Assembly: GCA_024763335.1 (NCBI GenBank)
Contig: JANTFS010000006.1
Span: 1-37,099, forward strand
Length of the DNA stretch: 37,099 nucleotides
Source of the DNA: Paracoccaceae bacterium
GTDB lineage: Bacteria > Pseudomonadota > Alphaproteobacteria > Rhodobacterales > Rhodobacteraceae
Direction: 5' to 3'
How positions within the stretch are numbered: the stretch's first letter is position 1; each line of letters starts with the position of its first letter. This document shows positions 8,096 to 18,876 of this stretch, piece by piece. The translations under genes and the position numbers were made by a program. Below the pieces are notes generated by a model. The model was not told the origin of the DNA and did no database searches. It saw only the letters and a list, made by a program, of their open reading frames with translations.

Positions 8096-8674
8096 TCAGG
8101 CGCGTCCGCCTTCAGACGACAGCATCAGGGGGTCGATGCCGAGCTTTTTCAGCGCGGCGGACCACTTGCCGCCGTCATCGGTGTCAAAGACGATCGCGGC
8201 GTCGCCGTCGACCGTGAGCCACGCGTTTTTCTGCAGCTCGCTTTCCAGCTGGCCCGGGCCCCAGCCGGCATAGCCGAGCGCCGTCAGCGTGGCCTGCGGT
8301 CCGGACCCGCGGGCGATGTCGACGAGAATGTCCTTTGTCGCCGTCATGCCAAATTTGCTGCCGATTTCGAGGGTTCCCGGCGTTCCCGGGTAGTCGCGCG
8401 AATGCAACACGAACCCGCGGGCCCCTTCGACCGGCCCGCCAAAATGCACCGCCGCGCCCTGGTTGCCGGAGGCGGTTTCGATATCGAGCTGCTTGAGCAG
8501 ATCGCCGAGGTTGAGGTCGGGCACCCGCTTGTTGACGATCAGCCCCATCGCGCCGTCGTCGGTATGGGCGCAAAGCAGCACGACGGAATGGTCAAACCGC
8601 GGATCGCCCATGCCCGGCATGGCGATGAGCATTTTTCCCGTCAGGTCATGATCGAGTGCTTGGGGCTTGGTCAT
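8096..8674 (-). CDS. YqgE/AlgH family protein
   Basis: LTGKMLIAMPGMGDPRFDHSVVLLCAHTDDGAMGLIVNKR; YAGWGPGQLESELQKNAWL. Confidence 0.95.
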   Translation of the reverse strand: MTKPQALDHDLTGKMLIAMPGMGDPRFDHSVVLLCAHTDDGAMGLIVNKRVPDLNLGDLLKQLDIETASGNQGAAVHFGGPVEGARGFVLHSRDYPGTPGTLEIGSKFGMTATKDILVDIARGSGPQATLTALGYAGWGPGQLESELQKNAWLTVDGDAAIVFDTDDGGKWSAALKKLGIDPLMLSSEGGRA

Positions 8675-8785
8675 GCCGATAAGATGGGGGCGCCGCCGGG
8701 CCGTTTGCAAGGGGCTGTGGCATTGTGAGCGATGTCTCGCGAATGTGACTTTCGCTTGCTGAAGGCGATCCTATATCCAAAGCCC

Positions 8786-9595
8786 ATGAGACAGATCATT
8801 CCTTTCCTTCTGGCCGGGGCGTTCCTTGCAGATCCGCTACTGGCGAGCGACAACGGCGTGTCACATGCACAGGCCGAGATCCTGCCGGGCTGGCGCACCG
8901 AAGCGGGCACGCATATGGCGGCGCTGCACGTGACGTTGGACCCGGGCTGGAAGACCTATTGGCGCGCGCCGGGTGAGGCCGGGCTGCCGCCCGAGTTCGA
9001 CTGGTCGAAATCCTTGAATGCCGCCGAGGTGATCGTGCATTGGCCGACGCCGGAGGTATTCCTGTCCAGCGGCGTCAGGACGCTCGGCTTTCACGACGAT
9101 CTGGTCTTGCCGCTTGAGATCGTGCCGGAGGATCCGGCGGCGGCGATCGAGCTATCCGGTGATCTCGCTCTGGGCATTTGCGAAAACATCTGCATGCCGA
9201 TGCAGGTGAGCGTGAGCGCCGAGCTGCCAGACAGCGAGACCCGCGCCGATCCGCGCATCGAGTTCGCTCTCGATCACCGTCCTGAAAGCGCGCAAGCGGC
9301 GGGGCTCGTCTCGGCCCGTTGCGATGTGGAGCCGATCTCCGATGGGCTGCGGGTGACGGCGCAGTTGGAATTGCCCGATGTGGGCGATGACGAGGTGGTC
9401 GTCGTCGAAACGGCCGATCCCTCGGTTTGGGTGTCAACGGCGCTATCGGACCGCTCCGGAGCCGTGCTGACGGCAGAGGCGGATCTGGTGCCGGCCAATG
9501 CGCAGCCCTTTGCGCTCGATCCAGAGGATCTGCGCTTCACGGTGCTGGCATCCGGCCGCGCCGTGGACATTCACGGCTGCGAGGCGTCACATTAG
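8786..9595 (+). CDS. Secreted DsbD-alpha-like domain protein (protein-disulfide reductase DsbD N-terminal family)
   Basis: Signal peptide; LDPGWKTYWRAPGEAGLPPEFDWSKSLN... and LALGICENICMPMQ motifs. Confidence 0.88.
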   Translation: MRQIIPFLLAGAFLADPLLASDNGVSHAQAEILPGWRTEAGTHMAALHVTLDPGWKTYWRAPGEAGLPPEFDWSKSLNAAEVIVHWPTPEVFLSSGVRTLGFHDDLVLPLEIVPEDPAAAIELSGDLALGICENICMPMQVSVSAELPDSETRADPRIEFALDHRPESAQAAGLVSARCDVEPISDGLRVTAQLELPDVGDDEVVVVETADPSVWVSTALSDRSGAVLTAEADLVPANAQPFALDPEDLRFTVLASGRAVDIHGCEASH

Positions 9596-12500
9596 GCGTG
9601 GCGCCGCAGGTGGGCCCAATGCGCAAGCGCGGCGATGAGCCATGCGCCCGCGAGGATCACCACGGCCCCGGCAAGAAACAGGCCCGTCGCCGCGAGGACG
9701 GGCGGCACATCTGCGCGCAGTAACCCGCCCGGCAGCGCGCCGGTGGCGAGGGTCCAGCCCAGGGTGGCGGCGAACAGTGCAAACAGCGCCGCGGCGGTCG
9801 CCCCGGTGGCGAGAGCTGCGCGCCGCGCGCCGCGATGGCGCAGCGTCATCATCCGGCGAAGCGCGCGTAATTGTTTGCCGAGGTCTTCTTGCGCCGCCAC
9901 CAGCGCGGGCACCACGAGCAGCACCAGCACGAAGCCGAAGCCGAGGCCATAGACCAGCGTGATGACGGTGGGCTTGAGAAACTGGGCCTGGCTCGAGGTT
10001 TCGTAGAGCAAGGGTGCGAGGCCGATCACCGTCGTGGCGGTGGTCAGGAACACTGGCCGGAGCCGGTCGGCCACCGCATCGACAATCGCGGGCACGACAC
10101 CGCGGTCGCGGGCGTATTCGTCGATCGTGCTCACCAGCACGATGGAATCGTTGATGATGATCCCAACCATGCCAATCAGTCCGACCACGGAGAACATGCT
10201 CAAGGGCACACCCCAGACGTAGTGCCCCCAGATCGCGCCGATCAGGCCGAAGGGGATGATGCCCATCACCACGAGCGGGCGCGTCCAGCTCGAGAAAATC
10301 CACGCCAGCGTGAGGAATATCCCGATCAGGGTGAGGATGAGGGCAAACCGGGCGTCGGCGAGGAAGTCTTTCTCCTGCTCCTTAAGGCCGGAGATGCGAT
10401 AGGTGATGCCAAAATCCTCGGCTACCTGCGGCAGGATCTCGTCTTCGATCGCGCGGGTGATGTCTTCGGCCCGCCCCGGGTCGCTCTCGTCGATATCGCC
10501 GGTTACCGAGACCACGCGCAGCCCGTTTTCGCGGTTCACGGTGGAAAAGCCGGTCTTGGTCTTCACCGTCACGATATCGCCCAGCGGCACATAGGCACCG
10601 CTCGCGGTGCGCATCATCGTGCGCTCGAGGAAATCGGCGGTCAGCTCGTCATCAGGCAACTCGACCCGGATCGCGCCCGAGCGCATGCCGACCGGGTAAG
10701 TCGCGGCCTCGATCCCGCCGAGCCGCCGGCGCAATTCGCTGCCGAGATCATCAATCGTGAACCCGAGCGCGCGGCCTTGTGCGGTGAGGTCGAGGACCAA
10801 CTCGTTCTTGTCGTAGGCGAGGCTGTCTTCCACCGCCGAAACCTCGGGGTATTGCGCGACGGCCGTTTTCAGGGCTTCGGCCGCGGCCTTGAGCACCTCC
10901 GCCTCGGCACCGGTCAGTTCGATGTCGAGCGCATCGCCGCCCGGTCCGAAGCGCCCGCCGCGGAAGCTCAATTCTTCGAGCATCGGGTGTCGCGGTGCGC
11001 GGTCCTGGATTTCGCTGACGAAGGCGAAGGACGAGAACGGCCGCTGGTCGGCATCGATCAGTTCGATCGACACCGCGCCGAGCAAGTCAGGCTCCTTGGT
11101 TTCCGCCGCAGCCAGGCCGCGCCCGGCATTGCCGCCGATCTGCCCGAGCAGGTAGGTGATCGGGTTGGTGCCGGTCTCGGCCTCGATCTCGGCGCCATAG
11201 CCGCGCACAACCTCTTCAAGTTGCGCCAGCATCTCGCGCGTGTCGTCGCGCGTCGCCCCGGGGGCCATGGCGAAGTTGGCTGTCACATCCGAGCGCTCGG
11301 GCGCGTTGAAGAACTGGAACCGGACCTTGCCGTCGATGACGAACGCGACCTGCGAGGCGAGCACGACGACCACGCCGGCAAGCACCGGGTAGCGGGCCTT
11401 GATCACCAGAACCATGAGCGGGCGGAACAGCCGCTCGCGAACGAACCGGAACCCCTTGTTCACCTGCCGTGAAGGCCAGTCATACCAATGCTTGGCGGAT
11501 ACATGGGCCAAGGCATGGGCCATGTGGTTGGGCAGGATCAGGAAACATTCCACCAGCGAGGCCGTGAGCACCGCGATGACGGTGATCGGGATGTCCTCGA
11601 TCAGATCGCCAAACCGCCCGCCGATGGCGACGAGGCCGAAAAACGCGATGATCGTTGTGAGAGTGGCCGAAAACACCGGGGGAAACATCCGCCGGGCCGC
11701 GTTCTCCGAGGCGGCGACCGGGTCTTCGCCCCGGTGCCGGGCGCGGAAATCGGCGTGCTCACCCACCACGATGGCGTCGTCAACGACGATACCCAGCGTG
11801 ATGATCAGGGCAAACAGCGAGATCATGTTGAAGCTCAGCCCGAGCATGTACATGATCGCCACCGCCGTGAGCATCGAGACAGGGATGCCGGCTGCGACCC
11901 AGAACGCGGTCCGCGCGTTGAGGAAGAGGAATAGCAGGACAACGACCAGCCCAAGGCCGACCGCGCCGTTTTCGAGCAGGATCTGGAGCCGGCCGGTGAT
12001 GATCTCGGCGCGGGTGCGGATCAGGTCGATCTCGACGCCGGCAGGCAGGGTTCGCATCATGTCGGCGGCGACGTCTTCGACGATCCCCTGCATCTCGATC
12101 GCATCGCCCTGCGCCGACCGCGTGACCTTGATCGTCATCGCCGGTTGCGCGCCGACGTAATAGGCGATCTCCCGGTCGATCCCCTCGGCGGAGATGCTGG
12201 CGACGTCGCCGATTGTGAGCTTCGAGCCATCGGGGTTGGAGCGCAGAACGATTCCGGCGATCTCTTCGGGCGTGCGTTTGGCAATGCCCGTCCGCACCCG
12301 CGCCGCGCCGGAGGCGACATTGCCGGCCGGGTCGGCAGCCGCCTCCTCGGCGATGGCGCCGGCGATCTGCCCCATGGTGACGTCATTGCGGATGAGCGAG
12401 GCCGAGGTGACCCGCACCACGGTCTGCGGGGCGGCCACCCCACTGATGGTGGTGCGCGTCACCCCTTCGACGAACAGCCGCGCCACCATTTCGTCGGCAA

Positions 12501-12984
12501 ACCGTGCCAACTGGTCGATGCCCACGGGCCCGGTGATCACCACGTCGGTGACCGGATCGCGCCAGCTTCCGCGGCGGATTTCGGGCGTGTCGGCATCGCC
12601 GGGCAGGGTGGATATGGCGGCGACGGCTTCTTCGACGTCGGAAGAGGCGCGCGACATGTCCCAGCCCGGTTCGAACTCGAGCGTGATCCGCGCATTGCCC
12701 TCGGCGGCCCGGGCGGTGCTGGAGGTTACGCCCTCGACGGCGAGCAGCGCGGGCTCAAGCGCCTGCACGATGCCGGCATCGACGTCTTCGGCCCCGGCGC
12801 CATCCCACCGGACCGAGACGGTAACATTGTCGATCACGATGTCGGGGAAGAACTGCGCCCGCATCTTCGGCAGGATCGAAAGCCCGATCGCCAGGAGCAC
12901 CACGAGCAGCAGGTTCGCGGCCGTCGCGTGGCGGGTGAAGTAACTCAGCAGGCCCTTGGCCATGCCCGTCGGGGTCGGTGCCAT
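9592..12984 (-). CDS. RND-family efflux permease (AcrB-like)
   Basis: 1130 aa; LGIVVDDAIVVGEHADFRARHRGEDP, FSATLTTIIAFFGLVAIGG, INDSIVLVSTIDEYARDRG; multiple TM segments. Confidence 0.96.
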   Translation of the reverse strand: MAPTPTGMAKGLLSYFTRHATAANLLLVVLLAIGLSILPKMRAQFFPDIVIDNVTVSVRWDGAGAEDVDAGIVQALEPALLAVEGVTSSTARAAEGNARITLEFEPGWDMSRASSDVEEAVAAISTLPGDADTPEIRRGSWRDPVTDVVITGPVGIDQLARFADEMVARLFVEGVTRTTISGVAAPQTVVRVTSASLIRNDVTMGQIAGAIAEEAAADPAGNVASGAARVRTGIAKRTPEEIAGIVLRSNPDGSKLTIGDVASISAEGIDREIAYYVGAQPAMTIKVTRSAQGDAIEMQGIVEDVAADMMRTLPAGVEIDLIRTRAEIITGRLQILLENGAVGLGLVVVLLFLFLNARTAFWVAAGIPVSMLTAVAIMYMLGLSFNMISLFALIITLGIVVDDAIVVGEHADFRARHRGEDPVAASENAARRMFPPVFSATLTTIIAFFGLVAIGGRFGDLIEDIPITVIAVLTASLVECFLILPNHMAHALAHVSAKHWYDWPSRQVNKGFRFVRERLFRPLMVLVIKARYPVLAGVVVVLASQVAFVIDGKVRFQFFNAPERSDVTANFAMAPGATRDDTREMLAQLEEVVRGYGAEIEAETGTNPITYLLGQIGGNAGRGLAAAETKEPDLLGAVSIELIDADQRPFSSFAFVSEIQDRAPRHPMLEELSFRGGRFGPGGDALDIELTGAEAEVLKAAAEALKTAVAQYPEVSAVEDSLAYDKNELVLDLTAQGRALGFTIDDLGSELRRRLGGIEAATYPVGMRSGAIRVELPDDELTADFLERTMMRTASGAYVPLGDIVTVKTKTGFSTVNRENGLRVVSVTGDIDESDPGRAEDITRAIEDEILPQVAEDFGITYRISGLKEQEKDFLADARFALILTLIGIFLTLAWIFSSWTRPLVVMGIIPFGLIGAIWGHYVWGVPLSMFSVVGLIGMVGIIINDSIVLVSTIDEYARDRGVVPAIVDAVADRLRPVFLTTATTVIGLAPLLYETSSQAQFLKPTVITLVYGLGFGFVLVLLVVPALVAAQEDLGKQLRALRRMMTLRHRGARRAALATGATAAALFALFAATLGWTLATGALPGGLLRADVPPVLAATGLFLAGAVVILAGAWLIAALAHWAHLRRHA

Positions 12985-12985
12985 C

Positions 12986-14458
12986 TCAGCCCCCCATCCG
13001 GCTCTCGAGCCGCTCGACCATGCGGGCGGGAACCTCGGGCTGGTTCAGCTGGTTGAGGATACGGTCCTTGGCATCGGCCGGCATGAAGGTGTTGGCCTTC
13101 ACGGCCTCGATCAGCCGCGCCCGACGATCGTCATCGAGGGTAATCATCTCACGCGCGGCGTCGCCTTCGGCCTTGCTGCCTGCGGCGCCATCTTCGCGGA
13201 ACGGCCGAACCTGGATGCCGGCGCCCAGCATCGGTGTGCGCTCGGTGACCACTTCGCGCCCGGCAAGGGCATCGGCGCGCACGAGCACGCTGTCGCCCTG
13301 TCGGCGCAGAACGACGACGGGCTGTTCTTCGAGCCGGTCTTCTTCTCCGAGCAGCAGGACCGTGCCAGTGGCCCCGATCGCCGCCGCTGGCAGGCGGGCG
13401 ACACCGCGCAGTCGTGGCTCCCGGACTTCGACCGTGACGAAATCACCCGGCCGCAAACCCGGTGCCGCATCGAGCCGGGCAAAGATCAAACGCCCGGTCA
13501 GCCCTTCCCCAACCTCGGCGCTTTCGCGGTCGATCCGGCCATGGGCGACGAGATCGACGCCCGATACCGCGAGCCGCACCGTGACCTCGGCATCGAGAAG
13601 ACGGCCGTCCTCATCGACGAGGCGGGCGTATTGGGCCGTCGAGAGCCGGAACGAGACCTCCAGCGCATCAGGGTCGATCAGGGTGGCGACCTTTTCATTG
13701 ACGGTGACGATGCGGCCCTCGATCGCGCTGACGTTGGATAACCGCCCGGAAAACGCGGCCCTCACCTCGGTTTCGCCAAGGCGGCGCTCGGCTTCTTCAA
13801 GCGCGATGCGGGCCCGGTCAAGCCGGTTGCGGGCCTGGGCCACGCGGGCCTCGGCGACGGCCAGAGCGGAGCGGCGCGACAGCACCGCCTGGTCAGCGCC
13901 GGCTGCGGCCAGCGCGGCAGTCTCGACCTGGGCCTCAGTTCCCACGCCCCGGCTGGCGAGATCGCGCTGGCGTTCAAGCGCCTGGCTGCGCAGTTCCGCC
14001 TGGCGCTGGGCGGAGCCGAGATCATCGCGGGCGATCTCGAGCGCCACGGCCGCATCGCGTTCCTCGGCCTCGGCTTCCGACATGTCGGTGCGCGCCAGGG
14101 CCAGGGCATCCGCGAGGTCGGTGGGGTCGATCCGGAGCAACAGCTGCCCCGCTTCCACCTGCCCGCCCTCTTCGAAGCCCGGGCCCAGCTCGACAATCGG
14201 GCCGCCGGCCTGCACCCGGACCTCCAGCGCGCGACGTGCACGCACCTCGCCGAAAGCTTGCAGCACCGGGGTCACGTCTTGCGGCGTGACGGTGACGACG
14301 TTGACCGCAAAGACGCGCTCTCGCGCCGGCCGGCTGATGCTTTCCCGCGCCGCGCGTGTTTCGAGCGCGCTACGCACCATCTCGACGGCCAGGGCGAGCA
14401 GGGCCGCGGTCAGGGCGAGTAGAAACAGCCCGGTGAGGCTACGGCGAAAAAAGCGCAT
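12986..14458 (-). CDS. RND efflux periplasmic adaptor (HlyD/MFP family)
   Basis: N-terminal TM, lipoyl-like VQAGGPIVELGPGFEEGGQVEAGQLLLRID, coiled coil, beta-barrel; stop lies 1 bp upstream of the permease ATG. Confidence 0.94.
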   Translation of the reverse strand: MRFFRRSLTGLFLLALTAALLALAVEMVRSALETRAARESISRPARERVFAVNVVTVTPQDVTPVLQAFGEVRARRALEVRVQAGGPIVELGPGFEEGGQVEAGQLLLRIDPTDLADALALARTDMSEAEAEERDAAVALEIARDDLGSAQRQAELRSQALERQRDLASRGVGTEAQVETAALAAAGADQAVLSRRSALAVAEARVAQARNRLDRARIALEEAERRLGETEVRAAFSGRLSNVSAIEGRIVTVNEKVATLIDPDALEVSFRLSTAQYARLVDEDGRLLDAEVTVRLAVSGVDLVAHGRIDRESAEVGEGLTGRLIFARLDAAPGLRPGDFVTVEVREPRLRGVARLPAAAIGATGTVLLLGEEDRLEEQPVVVLRRQGDSVLVRADALAGREVVTERTPMLGAGIQVRPFREDGAAGSKAEGDAAREMITLDDDRRARLIEAVKANTFMPADAKDRILNQLNQPEVPARMVERLESRMGG

Positions 14459-14563
14459 CGGGGCGTCACTCCAACTGGTTGAGCCGAGACAATGACGGGG
14501 CTGCCCCCGCCATGCAATTGGACAAAATTGACATAGCCGTTAGGGAGCAAACGGATGCCGCGA

Positions 14564-15112
14564 TCACTTCCGTCGCTTGTGCTCGTCGAGCCGGGGAAAG
14601 ATCTCGACGAAATTGCAGGGCGGATGGCGGTAATCGAACTGCGGGGCGAGGATCTCGTCCCATGCATCCTTGCAGGCCCCTGTCGAGCCGGGCAGGGCGA
14701 AAAGGTAGGTGCCGTTCGCCACGCCGCCGGTGGCCCGGCTCTGGACAGCCGAGGTGCCGATCTTGTTGTAGCTCACCAGTGCGAAGATCGTGGCGAAGGC
14801 GTCGATTTCCTTTTCGTAGACGTCGCGGTGCGCCTCGACGCTGACGTCGCGCCCGGTGAGCCCGGTGCCGCCGGTCGAGATCACCACGTCGATCTCGGGG
14901 TCAAGGCTCCAGGCGCGCAGACGGTCGGCAATCTCGCCGCGGTCGTCCTTGACGATATCGCGGTCGGCGAGGCTGTGCCCGGCGGCTTCGAGGCGGGCCA
15001 CGAGCGTATCGCCGGAGCGGTCATCCTCGAGAGTGCGGGTGTCGGACACCGTGAGAATGGCAATGCGAACGGGGATGAATTCGCGGGTTTCGGCATCGGT
15101 GATCTGGTTCAT
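14564..15112 (-). CDS. moaB: Molybdenum cofactor biosynthesis protein B
   Basis: ILTVSDTRTLEDDRSGDTLVARLEAAGH; DVVISTGGTGLTGRDVS; ALPGSTGACKDAWDEIL. Confidence 0.95.
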   Translation of the reverse strand: MNQITDAETREFIPVRIAILTVSDTRTLEDDRSGDTLVARLEAAGHSLADRDIVKDDRGEIADRLRAWSLDPEIDVVISTGGTGLTGRDVSVEAHRDVYEKEIDAFATIFALVSYNKIGTSAVQSRATGGVANGTYLFALPGSTGACKDAWDEILAPQFDYRHPPCNFVEIFPRLDEHKRRK

Positions 15113-15123
15113 CGGCGGTGTCC

Positions 15124-15717
15124 TCAGAGTTCAAACCAATTGACGGTGGGGCCGAGATTGACGATCCGCGTGCTGCCGATCATCCCTTCCTCGCCCCAGC
15201 AATCGTGAATGTGGCCGCAGACGGTCAGTTTCGGCTGCACACGTTCGATTGCGGAATAGACGGCTGTCGAGCCCACCGAATGCCCCATCGAGGTGCGGTC
15301 GGCGATGCCCTTGGGCGGCGAATGGCTGACGATCACGTCGGCGCCCTCGGCCCCGGCCAGCAATGTCTCGGCCTCTGCCTCGGTGAGGTCCCATGACCAC
15401 GCGCCGAAAGGTGTCACGGGGATGCCGCCGCCGATGCCAAAGATTTTCAGACCGCCGATCTCGGCCATCTGACCGTGCAGGACATGCGCCCCGGGCGGCG
15501 CCGTCAAGCGCAATTCGTCGAGGCTTTCGTTGTTGCCCGGCACCATCACGAAGGGCGCGTCGATGCCCGCGAGCATCGCCATCGCCTCTTCGATCCCCTT
15601 GCGCATGTTGCAAAAATCTCCGGCGCCAATCACGAGATCAGCGTCAGCGCTTGCGGCAACGATATTGGCTGCCCTGGCGCGGGCGAGGTGCAGATCGGAA
15701 AAGGCGAGGATCTTCAT
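15124..15717 (-). CDS. Metallophosphoesterase
   Basis: [50 protein letters not shown] motifs. Confidence 0.93.
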   Translation of the reverse strand: MKILAFSDLHLARARAANIVAASADADLVIGAGDFCNMRKGIEEAMAMLAGIDAPFVMVPGNNESLDELRLTAPPGAHVLHGQMAEIGGLKIFGIGGGIPVTPFGAWSWDLTEAEAETLLAGAEGADVIVSHSPPKGIADRTSMGHSVGSTAVYSAIERVQPKLTVCGHIHDCWGEEGMIGSTRIVNLGPTVNWFEL

Positions 15718-16505
15718 GCGGTTTCTCTCAGCTTGGCCTGAATATCGAGCAGATCGGCCCATGCTTCGCGCTTTGCCGCCGGGTTGCGCAGCAGATAGGC
15801 CGGGTGCGTCATCGGCATGGCGGGTTTTCCCAAGACCTCGGTCCAATGACCGCGCATGCGCAGGATGCCCGTGCGCCCCAGAAGCGCGCTGCAAGGCGTG
15901 TTGCCCATGAGGATGAGAATGTCCGGGTCGGCCAGCGCGATGTGACGTTCGAGGAAGGGCACCATCATTGCCATTTCCTCGGCGGTCGGGGTGCGGTTTC
16001 CGGGCGGGCGCCATGGCAGGACGTTGGTGATATAGACGGCGTGCTCCGGATCGGGGCTTTCGCGCGAGAGGCCGATGGCGGCGAGCATCCGGTCGAGAAG
16101 CTGACCGGCGCGGCCAACGAAGGGCCGACCGATCCGGTCTTCATCGGCGCCGGGGGCTTCGCCGATGATCATCACCCGCGCCGCCGGGTTGCCATCAGAG
16201 AAGACAAAGTTGCGCGCGCCCTTTTTCAGCTCGAGCCCGTCAAACTGCCGCATGGCTTCGGCGAGAGCTTCCAGCGTCGGGGCGTTCTCGGCGAGGATCC
16301 GCGCCTCGGCCGCCGGATCGGCGCGCGGCGCATCAGGTGCGGGCGTCGGGTCTGGCTGGCTGTCCTGCGGCGCGGCGGCTTTCGGCGGTTTGTCGGGCAG
16401 CTCGAAGCGATTTACGGGCTCGTCGCCCACCGCGTCTTGCGCGCCGAGCTCGATATACCACTCCAGAAGCGCCTTCGCGCCTTGCCAGTCAGGGGCCGAT
16501 TCCAT
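15714..16505 (-). CDS. Family-4-like uracil-DNA glycosylase, apparently without Fe-S cluster cysteines
   Basis: [60 protein letters not shown]; only one Cys in the protein. 4-bp overlap with the phosphoesterase gene. Confidence 0.92.
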   Translation of the reverse strand: MESAPDWQGAKALLEWYIELGAQDAVGDEPVNRFELPDKPPKAAAPQDSQPDPTPAPDAPRADPAAEARILAENAPTLEALAEAMRQFDGLELKKGARNFVFSDGNPAARVMIIGEAPGADEDRIGRPFVGRAGQLLDRMLAAIGLSRESPDPEHAVYITNVLPWRPPGNRTPTAEEMAMMVPFLERHIALADPDILILMGNTPCSALLGRTGILRMRGHWTEVLGKPAMPMTHPAYLLRNPAAKREAWADLLDIQAKLRETA

Positions 16506-16521
16506 GCGTTGACGCTACCGC

Positions 16522-16555
16522 ATGCGCCAGCGGGCTGCCAGCGCCCGTGGCGCAT
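16522..16555 (-). terminator. Imperfect stem-loop at the 3' end of the HAD gene
   Basis: atgcgcca...tggcgcat 8-bp perfect outer stem plus inner gggc/gccc; overlaps the first base of the HAD stop complement; no T-tract. Confidence 0.35.
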
Positions 16556-17229
16556 CACCCTGCGCGGCCGAGGATCGCAAGACCCGCGGAGAGATCACGA
16601 TGCAGGGCACAGGCCGGATCGGCGCGACGCAAGGCATCGGCCTTTGCCCCGGTTGCGATTCCGATGAACGCGAGCCTGAGCGCCCGTGCAGTGGTGAGAT
16701 CCCACAGCCCGTCGCCAACAGAAACCACGCGCCCGCCGGGTTCGATGCCATGAGCCTGTCGCACACGGTCGACGGCGGCGGCAACGATGGCTTCACGGGT
16801 GTGGAACTCGGAAGCGGTGACGAGAATCGCGGTGTCGGTGTCACAGCCAGTCACCGCCAGCTTGGCGCGCGCGGCGTCGGCGAGGCTGCCGGTGGCAAAG
16901 GCAACCGCCCAGGGCGTGTCTTCGAGCGCCGACAGGAGCCCAGCGGCGCCGCTGATCTCGGCGATCGGGCGGCGTGCGGCGGCGGCGTGAAACCGCGGGG
17001 TGAAGCGGGCTTCAAGGGCCGTCACGTCGGCTGCCCCGGCAAATCCGGCCCGCTCCCATGCCTCGGCAAAGATGCCGCTGTCGGTGTGGTGGCGATAGCT
17101 GGCCCAATCCGTGTTCAGATCTGGGAAGCCGAAGCTCTCAAGCGTTTCTGCGAAAGCGTCTTGGTGAACCCCGACGCTGTCGGTCAGCGTGCCGTCGATG
17201 TCAAACACGACGATGGCGGATTTCTTCAT
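16555..17229 (-). CDS. HAD-family hydrolase (phosphatase)
   Basis: MKKSAIVVFDIDGTLTDSVGVHQDAF; FATGSLADAARAKL; VSVGDGLWDLTTARAL. Confidence 0.93.
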   Translation of the reverse strand: MKKSAIVVFDIDGTLTDSVGVHQDAFAETLESFGFPDLNTDWASYRHHTDSGIFAEAWERAGFAGAADVTALEARFTPRFHAAAARRPIAEISGAAGLLSALEDTPWAVAFATGSLADAARAKLAVTGCDTDTAILVTASEFHTREAIVAAAVDRVRQAHGIEPGGRVVSVGDGLWDLTTARALRLAFIGIATGAKADALRRADPACALHRDLSAGLAILGRAG

Positions 17230-17357
17230 CACAAGCGGTCTCAAGCCCGGGGCAAACCCGGCGAAGGTAGGAGCCACGATCCGCCCCGTCAACGCCCTTG
17301 GCTTGCCCCCGGAGGCGCACGCGGCTACACAGCGAAGCCAAACCGGAGTGTTGCCCC

Positions 17358-18314
17358 ATGACCTTCCGCCACCGCCATCTGCTCGGTATCGAACCTCTCC
17401 ACCCCGAGGAGATCACCACGGTGCTCGACCTCGCAGAAAAATACGTTGAGCTGAACCGCCAGCCGAAGAAGCGTTCGAAGGTGCTGCAGGGGCTGACCCA
17501 GATCAACATGTTCTTCGAGGCTTCGACGCGCACGCAGGCGAGTTTCGAGCTGGCCGGGAAGCGGCTGGGCGCGGATGTGATGAACATGGCGATGCAGGCG
17601 TCGTCGATCAAAAAGGGCGAGACGCTGATCGACACGGCGCTGACGCTCAACGCCATGCATCCCGATCTTCTGGTGGTGCGCCATCCCAATTCGGGCGCGG
17701 TGAACCTTTTGGCCGAAAAGGTCAATGCGGCCGTGCTCAACGCCGGCGACGGGCGGCACGAGCACCCCACGCAGGCGTTGCTGGACGCGCTGACGATCCG
17801 GCGCGAGAAGGGACGGCTACATCGGCTCACCATCGCGATCTGCGGCGATATTGCCCACAGCCGGGTGGCGCGCTCAAACCTGATCCTGCTGGGCAAGATG
17901 GAAAACCGGGTGCGCCTTGTCGGGCCGCCGACGCTGATGCCGCCGCGGATCGGGGAATTTGGCGTCGAGGTGTTCGATGACATGCGCGAGGGCCTCGAAG
18001 GCGCCGACGTCGTGATGATGCTGAGGCTCCAGAAGGAGCGGATGGACGGGGGCTTCATCCCGTCCGAGCGCGAGTACTATCACCGTTGGGGGCTCGATGT
18101 GGAAAAGCTGAGCTACGCCAAGGACGATGCCATCGTGATGCACCCCGGGCCGATGAACCGCGGCGTCGAGATCGATGGCACCATCGCCGATGACATCAAC
18201 CGTTCGGTGATACAGGAACAGGTCGAGATGGGCGTGGCGGTGCGGATGGCGGCGATGGATCTGCTGGCGCGCAATCTACCCGAAGCGGTGCAAAACGAGG
18301 GGGTTCTGGTGTGA
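17358..18314 (+). CDS. pyrB: Aspartate carbamoyltransferase catalytic subunit
   Basis: [58 protein letters not shown]. Confidence 0.97.
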   Translation: MTFRHRHLLGIEPLHPEEITTVLDLAEKYVELNRQPKKRSKVLQGLTQINMFFEASTRTQASFELAGKRLGADVMNMAMQASSIKKGETLIDTALTLNAMHPDLLVVRHPNSGAVNLLAEKVNAAVLNAGDGRHEHPTQALLDALTIRREKGRLHRLTIAICGDIAHSRVARSNLILLGKMENRVRLVGPPTLMPPRIGEFGVEVFDDMREGLEGADVVMMLRLQKERMDGGFIPSEREYYHRWGLDVEKLSYAKDDAIVMHPGPMNRGVEIDGTIADDINRSVIQEQVEMGVAVRMAAMDLLARNLPEAVQNEGVLV

Positions 18315-18859
18315 CCGACCCGCTTGAATTTGGCCCCGACACGGGTTTGCGCGAATTATGGGTGTTTACCCTCTTTGTGCTCTCCGATGAGATCAGCCGA
18401 TGGGAACCGCCGCGCGTGGGCTATCCCGAGCGTGACTGGCCACTGCCCGAGGCGCTCGGGGCGGGCCCGCTCAAACCGACCCACGTTCAGGTGTTCGAGG
18501 CCGGTGATCTTGGCAAGAAAGGGCTGCGAAAGTTGTTGGTCGACGCTCACGGGATGGACGCCGAGCAGGTCGAGGCGGACGCCGACAAGCTCGACATGCT
18601 GCGCGGCACCGTGGTCTTGGTTCTCTCCGGTGCGCTCACCAAACGTCCCGGGCGATTTGACCCGAAACCGCCGACAGCCTTCATCGGGCACTACACCGAG
18701 CCCAGCGATCTCGTGCCCGCGTCGCCGGCAATTCCCCGACCCAGCACGGCGGGCCACATCGAGCCGCCCGCTGCCCCCGCGCCCGACACACGCCGCGGGC
18801 TGATCCTCACGCTCGCGGGGCTGCTGGTCCTCGCGCTCTTGATCCTCGCCTTCGTCTAG
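18311..18859 (+). CDS. Hypothetical C-tail-anchored membrane protein
   Basis: GTG start overlapping the pyrB stop (4 nt); single C-terminal TM ([19 protein letters not shown]). Confidence 0.75.
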   Translation: MTDPLEFGPDTGLRELWVFTLFVLSDEISRWEPPRVGYPERDWPLPEALGAGPLKPTHVQVFEAGDLGKKGLRKLLVDAHGMDAEQVEADADKLDMLRGTVVLVLSGALTKRPGRFDPKPPTAFIGHYTEPSDLVPASPAIPRPSTAGHIEPPAAPAPDTRRGLILTLAGLLVLALLILAFV

Positions 18860-18876
18860 ACCGACTGGAGCCGCCC

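Noticed and set aside
9871-11472. 533-aa plus-strand ORF
   Set aside because: Antisense shadow of the RND permease; composition (His/Asp/Arg-rich, no domain) is typical of reverse-frame ORFs in GC-rich DNA.
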